Made by a program: the position numbers and the translations under genes
Shown here: positions 46,460-58,372 of the stretch, in pieces
Numbering within the stretch: position 1 is the first letter of the stretch
Layout of the letters: each line of letters opens with the position of its first letter
NCBI RefSeq assembly: GCF_900090045.1
Contig: NC_041783.1
Span: forward strand, 956,001-1,020,000
DNA from: Plasmodium malariae
Taxonomy: Eukaryota > Apicomplexa > Aconoidasida > Haemosporida > Plasmodiidae
DNA length: 64,000 nt
Direction of reading: 5' to 3'
Notes under the pieces: model-generated
The model's database searches: none
Seen by the model: the letters and a program-made list of their open reading frames with translations, nothing else
Told to the model about the DNA's origin: nothing

Positions 46460-46850
46460 TTGAATTTTTCAATGTTAAAAAATGAATTTAATCTTTTTTT
46501 AATATGTAAAATTTTTATTTCAATGAGATGAAATGTTAAACTTTTCTTATTTTTTTTTCAATTTTATATTCTATTTAAATAATTAAAAAGAATAATTATT
46601 TAATTAAAAAAAAAAAAAAATTAATACTACTTTTGTTTCGATGTATTGTTCTAGCAACATGTAAGCAATATTCACAATATTAAGCGTAAATTATTCGTTA
46701 AAAAAAAAAAAAAAAAAAAAGGGCAAGGACAAGAATAAAGATATGAAAAATTACTACGCAAAAAGTACTTCCTATTTTTCTCTTATATATATTTATCCAT
46801 GTCATAGCTTAATTTTTTATAGTACACAAAAATTTTTTTTTTTTTTAATT
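46460..46850. other. Intergenic spacer
   Basis: 391 bases between the PIG-T start and the JmjC gene stop, both on the minus strand. It has A-runs at about 46606-46620 and 46700-46720. No gene is seen. Confidence 0.55.
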
Positions 46851-49438
46851 TTAAAAAGGTAAAAGGGCAAATCTTCTTCTTTTCGAGAGTGTGAATCTTT
46901 TCTTATCTTTTTTTTTTTCCTTTTTACTTTGTATTGCGTTCAAAAAATGGTAATATGCCAAAATGTCTAATATATCTGAAGAATTATCTTTATTAAGAAT
47001 TCTAATCTGAAATAGAAATGACGGGAAAGAAAAGAAATGATATGAACAGAAAAAAAAAAAAAAACTACGATAATGAACGAAAAAAATAAGCAAACAAGGC
47101 GAATGAAAAAATGTCCTTATTTGTATTAAGTACCTTTTTATATAAATTTTTATTTCTTTCACTTAAGTATTTGTCTATGTATGGGTGACAAAACCTATTT
47201 TGAATTTCTTTGGATTTAATCTTTTTCATATATGGTGGGTAATACCAATAATTAAATGCAAAATGATCTAAAAAAAAAAAAATAAATAAATGTGCAATTA
47301 AAACACATCGCAGGTGAAAGGAAAATTAAATTTGAAAAATATATTAAAAATTATGTGTAATAATACAATAATATTATTATTTAATCTTAAAAATTATAGT
47401 ACATTTTTCATTTGAAAAGGACTTCACTTCGTGAAACCATCCGCAGGGCAAATATACTGTTAAAGGGTTAGCAAAAGAAACATACATAATTGTGTTCACA
47501 TATAAAAATATTTAAACGCATACATACACATATACATGCATACATATGTATATATGGAATAAACACATTTTTATTCATAGCTCATTTATATAATATCATA
47601 TAAGTAATATATTAATATCACGAATATCCATATTATTTTTTAACATATATCCCCTTCATTCAAGCAGACTTCAATATATTTTTTCTCTATATCGGTATTT
47701 TTGCTGAAAATATCTTCATCTAAAAATTTACGAAAAAAAAAAAAAAATATATATATATAATACAAAATAGGTATTTCTATATTATAATTATTTAATTCTA
47801 TTATAACATCAACAAGAATAAATAAAAAAAAAAAATTAAAATAATTTTAACCAGGTTTTCTTTCTATTGTGTTTAGAAGGCAAAAATGCTCTGGGATGTC
47901 ATGTCTAATATTCCCTTTACGACGGAATTCAAGTTTACGCATTTTGTAATTTAAAATATTATTTTCCAGTTCGTCATATCTATAAATAAATAGAAAAAAA
48001 AAAGACATTTTTTAGAGTGCCATATTAAATAATGACCTGCTTAGACATATATATATTTATTTATTTATTTATTTATTTATTTTTTTGGTATGTACTTTTG
48101 TTCTGCATTATTTATGGAATTTTCTAATATTTTACGTTCATATGGACTGACTAAGAAGGTAAAAAAAAAAAAAAATTAAAAGAATATATAATAAGAATAC
48201 AATAGAGCGGTATAAAAATTTGGTACGTAAATTAAATTATTACAAATTTTTTTACTTTCTTTGTCCAAATAAAAAGACATTGCACTGATATCTCGTTGTA
48301 CTTTATCCATCTTTCTTTTGTACACATCTAAATAATAAGCTCCTATAATAGGACATATACAATAGGAATAATTACATACATATATATGCGTATTATTCAG
48401 CAAATTATTTGTTGTTTACTCATTGGTTTTATATATAAATATATAATTTTTTTTTTTTTTTTTTTAATTTTCACCGTCACTTCTAATTAATGGGGAGTAG
48501 GTAATTAAACCATTGTTGTAAACCTTGTAAATATTTCCTGTATAATTATGTTTTAAAATCATATCATAATTTTATAACATTAATACTGTTAATTTTTGCT
48601 ATCAATTAAAAAGAAATGTAAGTAATTTTATATGGATATTAAAATAAATTATATTACCATTTGTTTTTAAAGCATGAGCAAATTTTGGACTGTATATCCT
48701 AAATATTTTTCTTCCTAAAAGAGTTATATATGTAAGAAATTAAAAATATTATGCTAATTTGTACAGTAAGATAAATTAAAAATTCATGCGTGCAGTAATA
48801 TAGTTGGTATTACCTTTTAGTAGTACATATAAATTATCATGATAATCGTGATGCAAAAATGTTTTTAAATCTTGGTCTTTATTATTTCCCAGCCAAATAT
48901 TGTATTGGTATATTTCTAAATTGCTAAAAAGTGTTCATAATTAAAAGAAAATGATGATATGATACGATATGAAGGAATATGAAAAAGGGCAAAAAAAAAA
49001 AAAAAAAAAAATTAATACGTAAAATAAAATAAAAGATACCACAAGAAAACATAATATACGATAAGACAGTATAACAAGTGATGAAACACGACATGCTAAA
49101 ACGAAGAAATAACATATAAAGAAGTAAAAGAAAGTAATAATGAATTACCCCATTATTTCCAGTTGCTTTGGAAGATAGTTTATCATTTGGCTAGTAACTG
49201 AGTTGCAAAGGTCAGATGGAAAATAAGCATTTTCTTTTATATATTGCGTATTTAAATAATAATCCGTATTTCCTTCTTCTATTAATGTCAAAAAATCGTG
49301 AAAGTTCATCTCTTTTTTCTTTCCTATTCCAAAAGTATTTGATATCTTTTGTTCCAATTCAACATTAACATTTTTTATATTTTCCTTCATAAAATTTATG
49401 TCTATATTACGTCCATTTTTAATTATATGTTCACTAAC

Positions 49439-49470
<32 letters not shown>

Positions 49471-49847
49471 GAATTTGTGAATATTATGTCATTAATTTAT
49501 CTAAAAAGAATATAGAAATATATATAACAATATAATTATGCACACCTTCTTAATATACACGGTTTTCTTCTTATAATGTAATCACAATAAAACTGCTCTG
49601 CGCTTATGTTTTCATCAATTCGATCAATTTTGTTTAATTTTTCTTTATGGAAACAAAACCTAAAAAGTTAAAAATAGATTATATAATAAAATTTAATATA
49701 ATACATATTTATTATTTTTGTCTGGCATATTAAAAAGAAATATACATTTTTTTTTTTTCATAATATATCACAAAAAATGTTTTTACAGTAAATAATAAAT
49801 ATATACCCATCATAATCGTTTTTTAGAGGCATTTTGGAGAGTTGCAT
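46851..49847 (-). CDS. JmjC3: JmjC-domain protein, 13 exons
   Basis: Thirteen exons join in one frame to 452 residues: 49807-49847, 49546-49659, 49149-49433, 48814-48923, 48658-48714, 48475-48537, 48256-48342, 48096-48150, 47852-47979, 47645-47719, 47403-47456, 47134-47267, 46851-47006. JmjC proteins are Fe(II)/2-oxoglutarate dioxygenases that demethylate histones or hydroxylate proteins. The entry segment SAEQFYCDYIIRRKPCIL (exon 2) and Fe-binding HxD in TFLHHDYHDNLYVLLKG (exon 4, about 173-189) are present. RKIFRIYSP follows in exon 5. The third metal ligand is His in GDILYLPCGWFHEV (exons 10-11), and HFAFNYWYYPP in exon 12 completes the fold. All three metal ligands are present, so activity is expected. 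The JMJD7/JMJD5-like arrangement fits a protein hydroxylase at least as well as a demethylase. The JmjC3 name rests on recalled synteny. Confidence 0.85.
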
Positions 49848-51510
49848 AAAATTAAATTTTTTAATTTTAAAAGGGAAGTTTTATATCTTATATTATTTCA
49901 TAATTATAAAATATATGCATATATACATACATATATATATATTCCTTGTGTTTGTAAAAACGTGAAAACCGCCTTACACAGTTTTTCCTGTAATATTATT
50001 GTTATATTCCTAATTTGTTTCTACAGAAATTAACGGAATACATTCATATAGAGTGTTTTATATTCATAGAAGTTATCTCATTACAATAAAAAGTAAAGAA
50101 AATTCATGTACAATATTGTATTATTTATTTTATTATAAAATTCAATTCATTTCTATTTCATAACATTTTTTTTGCTTTTTGCCATCTAATTTTATAATGT
50201 TACATCATATGAAAAATGAAAAAAAAAAGAGTACATTATAAATAAAAAATATATAATTATGAGAAGTTTTATACACGTAGTTCTTTTTAAAAAATATTTC
50301 TTATATTATTAAATAAGTCTCTTCAAAAGAGGGGGAAAAACTCTCATTAGATATAATAGAAAATGATACAAAGTACAATCCTATTATTTTATTTAATTTC
50401 ATATAATTCAACAATACGGGAAAAAACATTTTGTGTATTCTTATACATATGTATCTATGACGTTTACATAGTCTATTAAATATTACGTTTTTTGCTATTT
50501 AACAATACATATAAAAAAAAAGGAGTTCGGTTTAATTTTTCTAACAGGCGTACACATTAAAGATCGGTGCTATGATAATTCTTTTATTTACTTTAAAAAA
50601 AAAAAAAAATGTTAATAAATTATTAAGAAAAAATAACATTTATTTTACAAGAGAAAGACAATTCTTTCTAAACAAATTTTTACTTTTTTCAATTTTTTTT
50701 TTTTATACTACGTTATTTTATTATTATAATTAATCTTTTTACTCCATAAAATTTCTAATTTACTAGTTTATTTTGTTGAAGTTTTTTTTTTTTTTTTTTT
50801 TTTTTTAGATTGTTAAAAATGGACATATATTTGTCGTAAATAAATAACCATGACGCTTAAATTTTTGGCATTTATGATTCTTTCTCCTCTGAATTATAAG
50901 TTATATTTATTTTTATAAAAAAGAGAATAATATATCAAAATGTTCATATAAGTAACATATATATATATATTTATTTATTTATTATAGGAATATATATATT
51001 TTTTTTTCATTATAAATCATCCATTATAAAAGATACAATAATGTAGTTGAATACCATTATTCTTACGTCTTATAATAATTACTATGTAACAATATTGCTG
51101 CTGCATTACAGTAATATTACTATATAATATTACGTTTATACATTTTTTTATGCATAATATATCTGACAAATTTATTTGTTTATTATGTGCATAATTGTAT
51201 AATAAAAGTATAAAATAACAAGTATTTTTTACGTTTTATTTTATTTAATTTTATTAAATAAAAAGCAAAATATGCTAATAACATTGTGAAAAAAAAAAAA
51301 AAAAAAATGCGTTCATTTTTTTTATAATTTGCTCAATAGTTCCGTTTTTATGTAAATATTAATATTTCGTTCATAAACAATGTAATAAAAAATTCTTAAA
51401 ACAATTATATTATCTCTAAGTATAATTTTTACACGCCTATGTACTTGTTTGGAACAATATTTCATAACACATTTATAGAAAAATTTTTATAGAAAAATAT
51501 AAAAAGAAAA
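49848..51510. other. Divergent intergenic region (JmjC gene / unknown membrane protein)
   Basis: About 1.66 kb between divergent start codons, holding both promoters. A/T-rich with T-run at about 50781-50806, A-run at about 51290-51307, and TA microsatellites. A 63-codon frame at 49842-50033 overlaps the JmjC first exon on the other strand and is not supported. Confidence 0.55.
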
Positions 51511-52614
51511 ATGACAGGAATGCTTGAATGTATTTCAGTTGGCATTATTTCTTTATTATTTATAAAAATATATGCATTATTTTGTAAAAATAAAAATGAA
51601 ATCAGAGTAAATTTAAAAACAAAACAAGATGGTAAGTGTCTGGGTTCACTAAATTTGCATGTCGATATAATATGCGATATAACAAATAATTTTGGGAAAT
51701 ATTATGCTAAAGAAGCTATTAAAAAAAAATATATCATAGGTATAATTCCTGTATATAAAACTTATAATAAAGAATATGAAGATATTAATAGATTTAATGA
51801 ATTCATGGCTGAGTTGTTTAAGTTTTTAAATATGCGAAATGGAAAACTAATATTGGCAAGTGAAGATAACTGTATAGTTAATTTTTTACACACAGAGCTA
51901 AAATCCGAAGAGGAAAAAGAAGAAAGAGAAGATAAAGTTGAAGCAGAAAATTATTATGATGATAACATATTATTAGGGTCTTGTATTATTATTAATGAAA
52001 AAGTTTCTGTTGTTGTTTGTGTTATTAAATATGAAAAAGAAATTGAAAAACAACTTCATTTTTTTTTAAGGAATAAAAAAAAAGGCATGTTTGTAATTGT
52101 AAACAATATATTCTTAAATAATAATATAAAAAAAGATGATAAAAGATTTAAAAATATGGAAATATTAGAAAAGAAATGTTCCTTAATTCAACAAGGTGAC
52201 AGTGATATTAATAATTTCTTATCCTTTTTTGATTTCTTTAATGTTAAGAAGGAATATTTAAATGATATTTACTCAATTATACAAATTAATATGAAAAATT
52301 TTACCTACTTTTATAAGCTTTTAGGAAATTATGTAACTGCAGAAACTTATCTAAATGGATATATGTATGGAAATCTTGTGGATACGAAAATATACAACTC
52401 CTTAATGGATATTTATTATGATGTAATTTCTGAAGCCATAAAAAAAGATAATAAAAAAATCCATATGAAAAAATTTTATACATTTTATGGTCAAAAGTGT
52501 GATTACAGGAAAATAGTAAAATTTACTTTGATGAGGTTGGAAAACAATATATTATTTTATATTTATGACATTTATTTTTATATATACTACCAACTGATTT
52601 TATACTTTTCATAA
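51511..52614 (+). CDS. Conserved protein of unknown function with terminal hydrophobic segments
   Basis: Single exon, 367 residues. Residues about 5-24 form a hydrophobic segment (ISVGIISLLFIKIYALF) suited to a signal anchor. The last 20 residues (ILFYIYDIYFYIYYQLILYF) form a second, Tyr-rich, hydrophobic segment at the extreme C-terminus. Between them is a soluble region with a Glu/Lys-rich insertion (about 132-148) and predicted alternation of strands and helices (IIGIIPVY, KLILASED, LLGSCIIINEKVSVVVCVI, GMFVIVNNIFL). I do not recognise the family. Clean start after an AAAAATATAAAAAGAAAAATG context. Its neighbours give no functional clue. Confidence 0.75.
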   Translation: MTGMLECISVGIISLLFIKIYALFCKNKNEIRVNLKTKQDGKCLGSLNLHVDIICDITNNFGKYYAKEAIKKKYIIGIIPVYKTYNKEYEDINRFNEFMAELFKFLNMRNGKLILASEDNCIVNFLHTELKSEEEKEEREDKVEAENYYDDNILLGSCIIINEKVSVVVCVIKYEKEIEKQLHFFLRNKKKGMFVIVNNIFLNNNIKKDDKRFKNMEILEKKCSLIQQGDSDINNFLSFFDFFNVKKEYLNDIYSIIQINMKNFTYFYKLLGNYVTAETYLNGYMYGNLVDTKIYNSLMDIYYDVISEAIKKDNKKIHMKKFYTFYGQKCDYRKIVKFTLMRLENNILFYIYDIYFYIYYQLILYFS

Positions 52615-54097
52615 TAACAGTCCAAACAGTTATTATCCCTCAATGTTTTTTCTGTGTCACTAATTTTTTTTAAGTGTTTAACGGTTCTGTAAATGGAGTA
52701 CAATGAATGTACATATATAATATGTCTATATGTGCGCGTATATATATAAGTATATTATATACCCACAACTGCAAAAGTATAATAATGAAATGCTATATTT
52801 TTTCCGTTGTCGCTTATCTCTTTTTCATTAACTTTTCCCCATTACATGTATATATATATATATATGCATTGTACGTGCATCCAATTTATTCTATTTTTGA
52901 ACAGCAGAATTTTCTAATATTTTTTCTTTTTTCGTATACATATTAAAATTATATTATTATATATTTATGCATTATACAAAGGTTTACTTTTTCAAAGCCC
53001 CTCTTGTTATGTCAAACTTTTAAGCACATGTAAATATAAAAATAAATGTACACACAAACGTTTACACATTATACATATATGTACATGAATATGTTCTTTT
53101 ACCACTGTCATATTAAATATATTGTATACATATAAATACCCTTTTATATTAAAATATATAAACCTTGTAATAATAATTTGTTGCTTATTTTGAAAAAAAA
53201 ATGAAACTGAAATTTTGTATTAAATTCTTCTTTTTTTTTTAAAATAAAACACATTTTTTATCAAAACCTTAAAAATTTTCAACGAAAAGGTAAAAACTAC
53301 TTATTAACAATTATATATATTAACTTATATATTTATCATATTATGGTAATCAAAAGCACAACTTTAATTTTTCGTTCCTTCTTAATATAAAACTTTAAAA
53401 AAAAGGGAAAAGGAAAATACTTAAAATATTTTTAAAAATTATGTATATATTATATATATACCCATTAAACTATATTAAAAAGTAATATTGCAAATTGCAG
53501 CAGTAAAAAGATTGTAACACGTACATATATATAAAAATATGTATACCTATATATTTTATTATATTACGTTCATTTAAAATATTTTTTTCATAATTTTTTT
53601 TTTTTTTTTTTCCTTTTATAGAATAATATAGTAAGTGCAACTTTTTGAATTTTTTTCACTTCGTTTGCTTTAAAATTGTAATATTTAAATATTTATATAC
53701 AACTGTAAATTTTCCAAAAAAAAAAAAAAAAATTAAAACAATTATACGGTCACGTATATGTACTTATATGTATATATATATTCTAATAATAATAAGGAAA
53801 AATAAAACAATTTTCCTTCGCAAGGTTATATGTAGTTCAGTGTATGTAAACTACATGTTTAAATTGAACTACCTTTAAATCATGTGCGAGAAAAAAAGGA
53901 CGTTTATATATAAATATATACATAAGTTATAATTATATATATATGTATGTATATATACATACTTATGTATGCTTATATATACATATTTATGTATTCATAT
54001 ATACTATATATGTATTCATATATACATATATATGTATGCATATACGTACATAGAATTTACTGAATTATCCCATTTTGGGGGGGGGGAGCTTTAAAAA
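52615..54097. other. Intergenic region upstream of the THOC5-like gene
   Basis: About 1.48 kb between two plus-strand genes. It has A/T runs and a TATATATG/TATGTATA microsatellite block from about 53935 to 54050. A G10 run at 54077-54086 lies 11 bases before the downstream start codon. Short open frames (52707-52946, 53645-53878) are low-complexity and not supported. Confidence 0.55.
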
Positions 54098-57000
54098 ATG
54101 GAAAATATTAAAAATTTGAAAAAATCCTTAGAGAATAAGTATGTAAAATATTTTGAAAAAAAGAGTAATGAAAAGGCGTCTGCGAATGAAGATCAAATAA
54201 ATGAAAATATAAATAATGTTCATACGTTAAATATAAAAAAGGAAAAAGGTATAGATACATCGAATGAAATTATACAAGATGAAAATGAAAAAAAAGGAAA
54301 TAGTAATAATTTATATAATATGAAAAATGCTAGCGTAAAAGACCGGGGGAACATAATTGAAAAGGAAACAAATATCTTAAACTATTCAAGTAGTGTATTA
54401 GATGAAATAAATAATAGAGACAATACTGATGATACTAATGGAATAAACAAAAGATTAATTAAAAGGGAAGATGAAACAAATGGTAATTTAATAGGAAATA
54501 ATAATAAAAGAATATTTGATAACGAAATAAAAGAAGGGAGTTCGAAAAGACTAAAAGTTGAAGACTGTACAACAAAGGATTGTGAATTAAGTTTATATAA
54601 TGTATTAAATAATCTTCTTTTTTATAATAATAAAAATGATATAGAATTATTTATGAAAAAAATAAAAAATAATTTTCTTTTTTATTGGAAAGAATGTGAG
54701 TGTCAACTAAAGGAGCTACAAAAATGTTATGTACAAAGTGAAAAGTTAATCAAAGAAATTGTTTGTGAAAATAAGAACGCAATAATAAGTAACAGGAACA
54801 GTAGTGTGTGTACTGATATGCAAAGGGAATCAAATGAAATATTAAAAATAGATAAAAAAAGAAAAATATTAAATAATATAATGAACATAAAATTGACATA
54901 TAGGATCGTTGAAATGTATTTATTTACTATGAGGCAATTTTGTCTTTTATTAAAAGAAAATAATAATTTTATATCACTAATTTTAGATGAAGAAAATATA
55001 GAAAAAAAAAATTATGAACGAATAAATGGAAATTTATTGACATTTCAGGCAAAGAATTATGAAGATATTAAAAAGTATACCTTAAAAAAAAAGAAAACAA
55101 AGTTATACATGGATGATTTTTTAAAAATTGTAAATAAAAATAACACTTGTTCAAAAGATGAAGTTTCTCATTTCTATACCTTGAAATGTTTAGAAGAGGA
55201 AATTTCCGAACGAACTAATGCAAAAGCAGATTTATTATACTTAATGATAAAGAAGAAAGAATGTGCTGAAGAATTTGCTAAACAAGATCAAAGAAAGGTT
55301 ACATCATATAATAAATTGGCCTTGTTTACAAATAGCATTAAATCAATTATTGATAAATATAATTCATTAGATGTAGAACATTCTAAATATTTATCCACCT
55401 TTTACTACAAAATGGTTCATGTTCAAGACGATTTAAACATAAATAATATTTCAGTTTTAAATAATAAAAAACCATTTAATTTTTTGTTTAATTTTAAAGA
55501 ACAAAGTAATAATAATGATGTATTTACATATATGAAATATAATGTTGTTACAAAAACTAGAAATAAAGTAAAAAATACTGCACCTTCAAAATCCAAAGAG
55601 GAGGATGTCCATGAGGAATATATAAGTATAAATGTTTATACAAAGGATAATTTTGACATTTCTATTTTACCTGATATAAAATATCTTAAATATTTGAATG
55701 TACAAATAGATGTCTCATATTTGTTTAGTACTGATTGTTTAGTAGCAAAAACGGATCTTATTGAATTCATAGGGTTGAATGATGGTAGAAAATTTCTTTC
55801 AGATATATACAGCAACCAAGATCACTTTGTTTTGTTTTCTGAAGATATAAATCATTTTCACAATTTTAAATACGGATTCCCCTTCTTTTGGCTAAATGCC
55901 CTTGCGGAAAAACCGTACGAACTTGAAGCACTGGGTGAAACAGTACAGAGTAACCAGTTGAATAAAAAGGAGGACAACAACAGCAGCGGTAATAGTAACA
56001 GTAGTAACAAAGGCAATACTACCGATCAATCACAAAAAGAGAAACTACATAGGAATCAGTTATTAGAAATATACAACTGGCATTTAAATAGAACCCTAGA
56101 TGTGTCTATATTTTTCTCCAAAATATTTACAAGGGGTAAAAAGAAAGTAAAAACGTACATATATATGTATATATGTATGTATATACATATTATGGGGTGA
56201 AAAGTAGGGCTTAATTTATTTTTTTTCGAATTGCCCATATGCAAAATGTGTATATATATGTATAATGTAAATATATGTATGCATTACACAATACGTAATA
56301 AGTAAATTTATATACGCATGTATTTCTTTTATTGTTATCTGTTTAGTCTTATTTAGGATATGGGACATTTGGCAAATTCATCATTATAAGTAAATTAAAC
56401 ATTTTTAAATTGTCTTTTGAAAAAATAAAATTTATTTTTTTATATTTACGTTAATATTATTATTTTTATCATATTTGCTACCATTGAAATACTATGTGTA
56501 GGTATTACCCGAATGTTTTCCCCCCATTCTCGCACGAAAAGCATCTTGAAGCCTTAAAGAAAATTCAGTCAGTTTCGTTGCAGCAAATATCTTATTTTGA
56601 CATTATAATGGAGGAAGCTTACTTGAAAGAGGAACAAGAAAACAACGATGTAATTAATTAAAATTATGTAAAACTTGGCATATATATATATATATTTTTT
56701 TGAATTATTAAATATCTGAATATTTCATTTTAGTCTATTTTTGAGAGAAACTTTTAAGTTGTGTAATTTTATACTTTTAAGATTTTACCATGTGGAAAAG
56801 ATGTAATTTACCATTATATTAATAGCTTAGATTTATCCATTTCTTTCCAATTTTTTCAAATTCTTATAAATTACGTTTAAATGTTATTATTATTGTTTTT
56901 TCGTAGGAATGCAGTAAAGATAATATTTATGCATGTTGCTTTATTCAGTTATATGATTCCTGTATGGTTAAGGCTTATATCAGTATCCCCTTCAACGGAA

Positions 57001-57633
57001 AGTAAAATTATATATAAAAGGAAAAAAAAAAAAAAGAATTATATGAATTCTTTGCAAATTAGTAGAATAAAATATACTGTATAAAAGTATACCTTTTTAC
57101 ATGTACTTATATATATATATACTTTTTTTTTTTTTTTCTGTTTAACCTTAATAGGGAACCATGTTTTAGTGTATTTTTAACAAAAAAAAAATACTCAAGA
57201 AGGCTAAAGGTAATAATTTGAAGGAAAAGTAAAAACGTTCATCTTAATTTAAATATGTACACCTCTAATGTTTTTTTTTTTTTTTTTTTTTTTTTTATCA
57301 AGAAACTACAAGATTATTTGAACACGACAGTTATAAATAAACATTCCAAAGTTGAGGACACCCAAAGACAAATAATACTAACACTTCAGATAGCAAAATT
57401 AAGGGTAAGCATTTATTTAATGTGTATCCATATTTATACACGTGTGAACGTATATTTATGTTTGTGTAAATGTGTACATATACTTGCATATATATATATA
57501 TATATGTAGCTACTTAAAAAGCTTTTTATTTTATTTATCATTACCACTTTTTTTTTTTCAGGAGGGAGCTCATAAATATTATAAGTCATTTAGCAAAAAT
57601 TCCACACTTATATTTGATGAAGAAATAAGTTGA
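54098..57633 (+). CDS. THOC5: THO complex subunit 5 (THOC5)-like protein
   Basis: Six exons give 842 residues: 54098-56154, 56502-56649, 56907-57001, 57155-57209, 57303-57404, 57562-57633. THOC5 belongs to the nuclear THO/TREX complex that couples transcription to mRNA export. Support is a pattern match along the length. There is a coiled-coil half (about 165-430) with YTLKCLEEEISERTNAKADL. Next comes a KYLSTFYYKMVHVQDDL segment where human THOC5 has its LYVLFVQ region. A beta-rich part has KYGFPFFWLNALAEKP, matching GHPYLWVQKLGG. Exon 3 (NIYACCFIQLYDSCMVKAYISI) matches the LYYMALIERG region, and exon 5 (RQIILTLQIAKLR) matches the LLTNQLQRLCVLLD end. The N-terminal 150 residues and about 615-645 are low-complexity. 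The exon 1 donor GTACAT is weaker than GTAAAA at 56136, but only the former keeps frame. Confidence 0.72.
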
Positions 57634-58372
57634 AGCGATACATAAGTATATATCCTTTTTGTATTTTCACAAAATTTGCTTAAAAATCATGTAAGAAGTA
57701 CTTAAATTTTTAAGTGACTTAAACTTGTATCCATGTCTTGAATCTTTTTTTTTTTTTTTTTTATTATTATTTATTTATATATATATTATTATTAATTTTT
57801 TTTTTTTTTTAACACGTATTTATAATAATTTATAATTTGTAATTATTATTATAAGATTAATTAAATTAATTTTATTTATTTTATTTATTTTTTTTTTAAT
57901 TTGTCAACTGCTTAACATTTGAATTTTGTAGTATTCTTGTAAAATCATATTTGTGCAAAAAAAAAAAAAAAAAAAAAAAATTGAAAACAAGTACCTTAAA
58001 AACATTTTTAACGGAATTAAAAAAAATATTTTTCATTACACTTTTTAAAATTTATAAAAACAAAAGAAGATAACAATAATGAAAATTACAATAATTAAAT
58101 AATTTAGTAAATTTATCTTCATGTATTCTTTGTATCATTGTATTCTTTGAATTCTCTGAATTTTTTTAATTTCTCAAGTTCCTCAAATTTATCTTCATTT
58201 TTTTTTGTACACATCCCATAATAAACAATTGAAATAGAAAAATAAAAGAAAACTAATAACAAATTAATGAAACTTTTTTAAAAATATTGAATATTTTTTT
58301 TTAAAGCAAAATGCATATATTTGTGTTTAGTAAAAAGTAGTATCAATAAACAAAAAAAAAAAAAAAAAAAAG
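57634..58372. other. Intergenic spacer
   Basis: 739 bases between the THOC5-like stop and the next plus-strand start. It has long T- and A-runs (about 57747-57762, 57959-57980, 58351-58370). No gene is seen. Confidence 0.55.

Noticed and set aside
48176..49390. Small separate frames (48176-48403, 49145-49390, and 46851-47162) as independent genes
   Set aside because: Each is an exon of the 13-exon JmjC gene extended into intron sequence.
56881..57509. Small frames at 56881-57084 and 57255-57509 as genes
   Set aside because: They overlap exons 3 and 5 of the THOC5-like gene but read in other frames or through introns.
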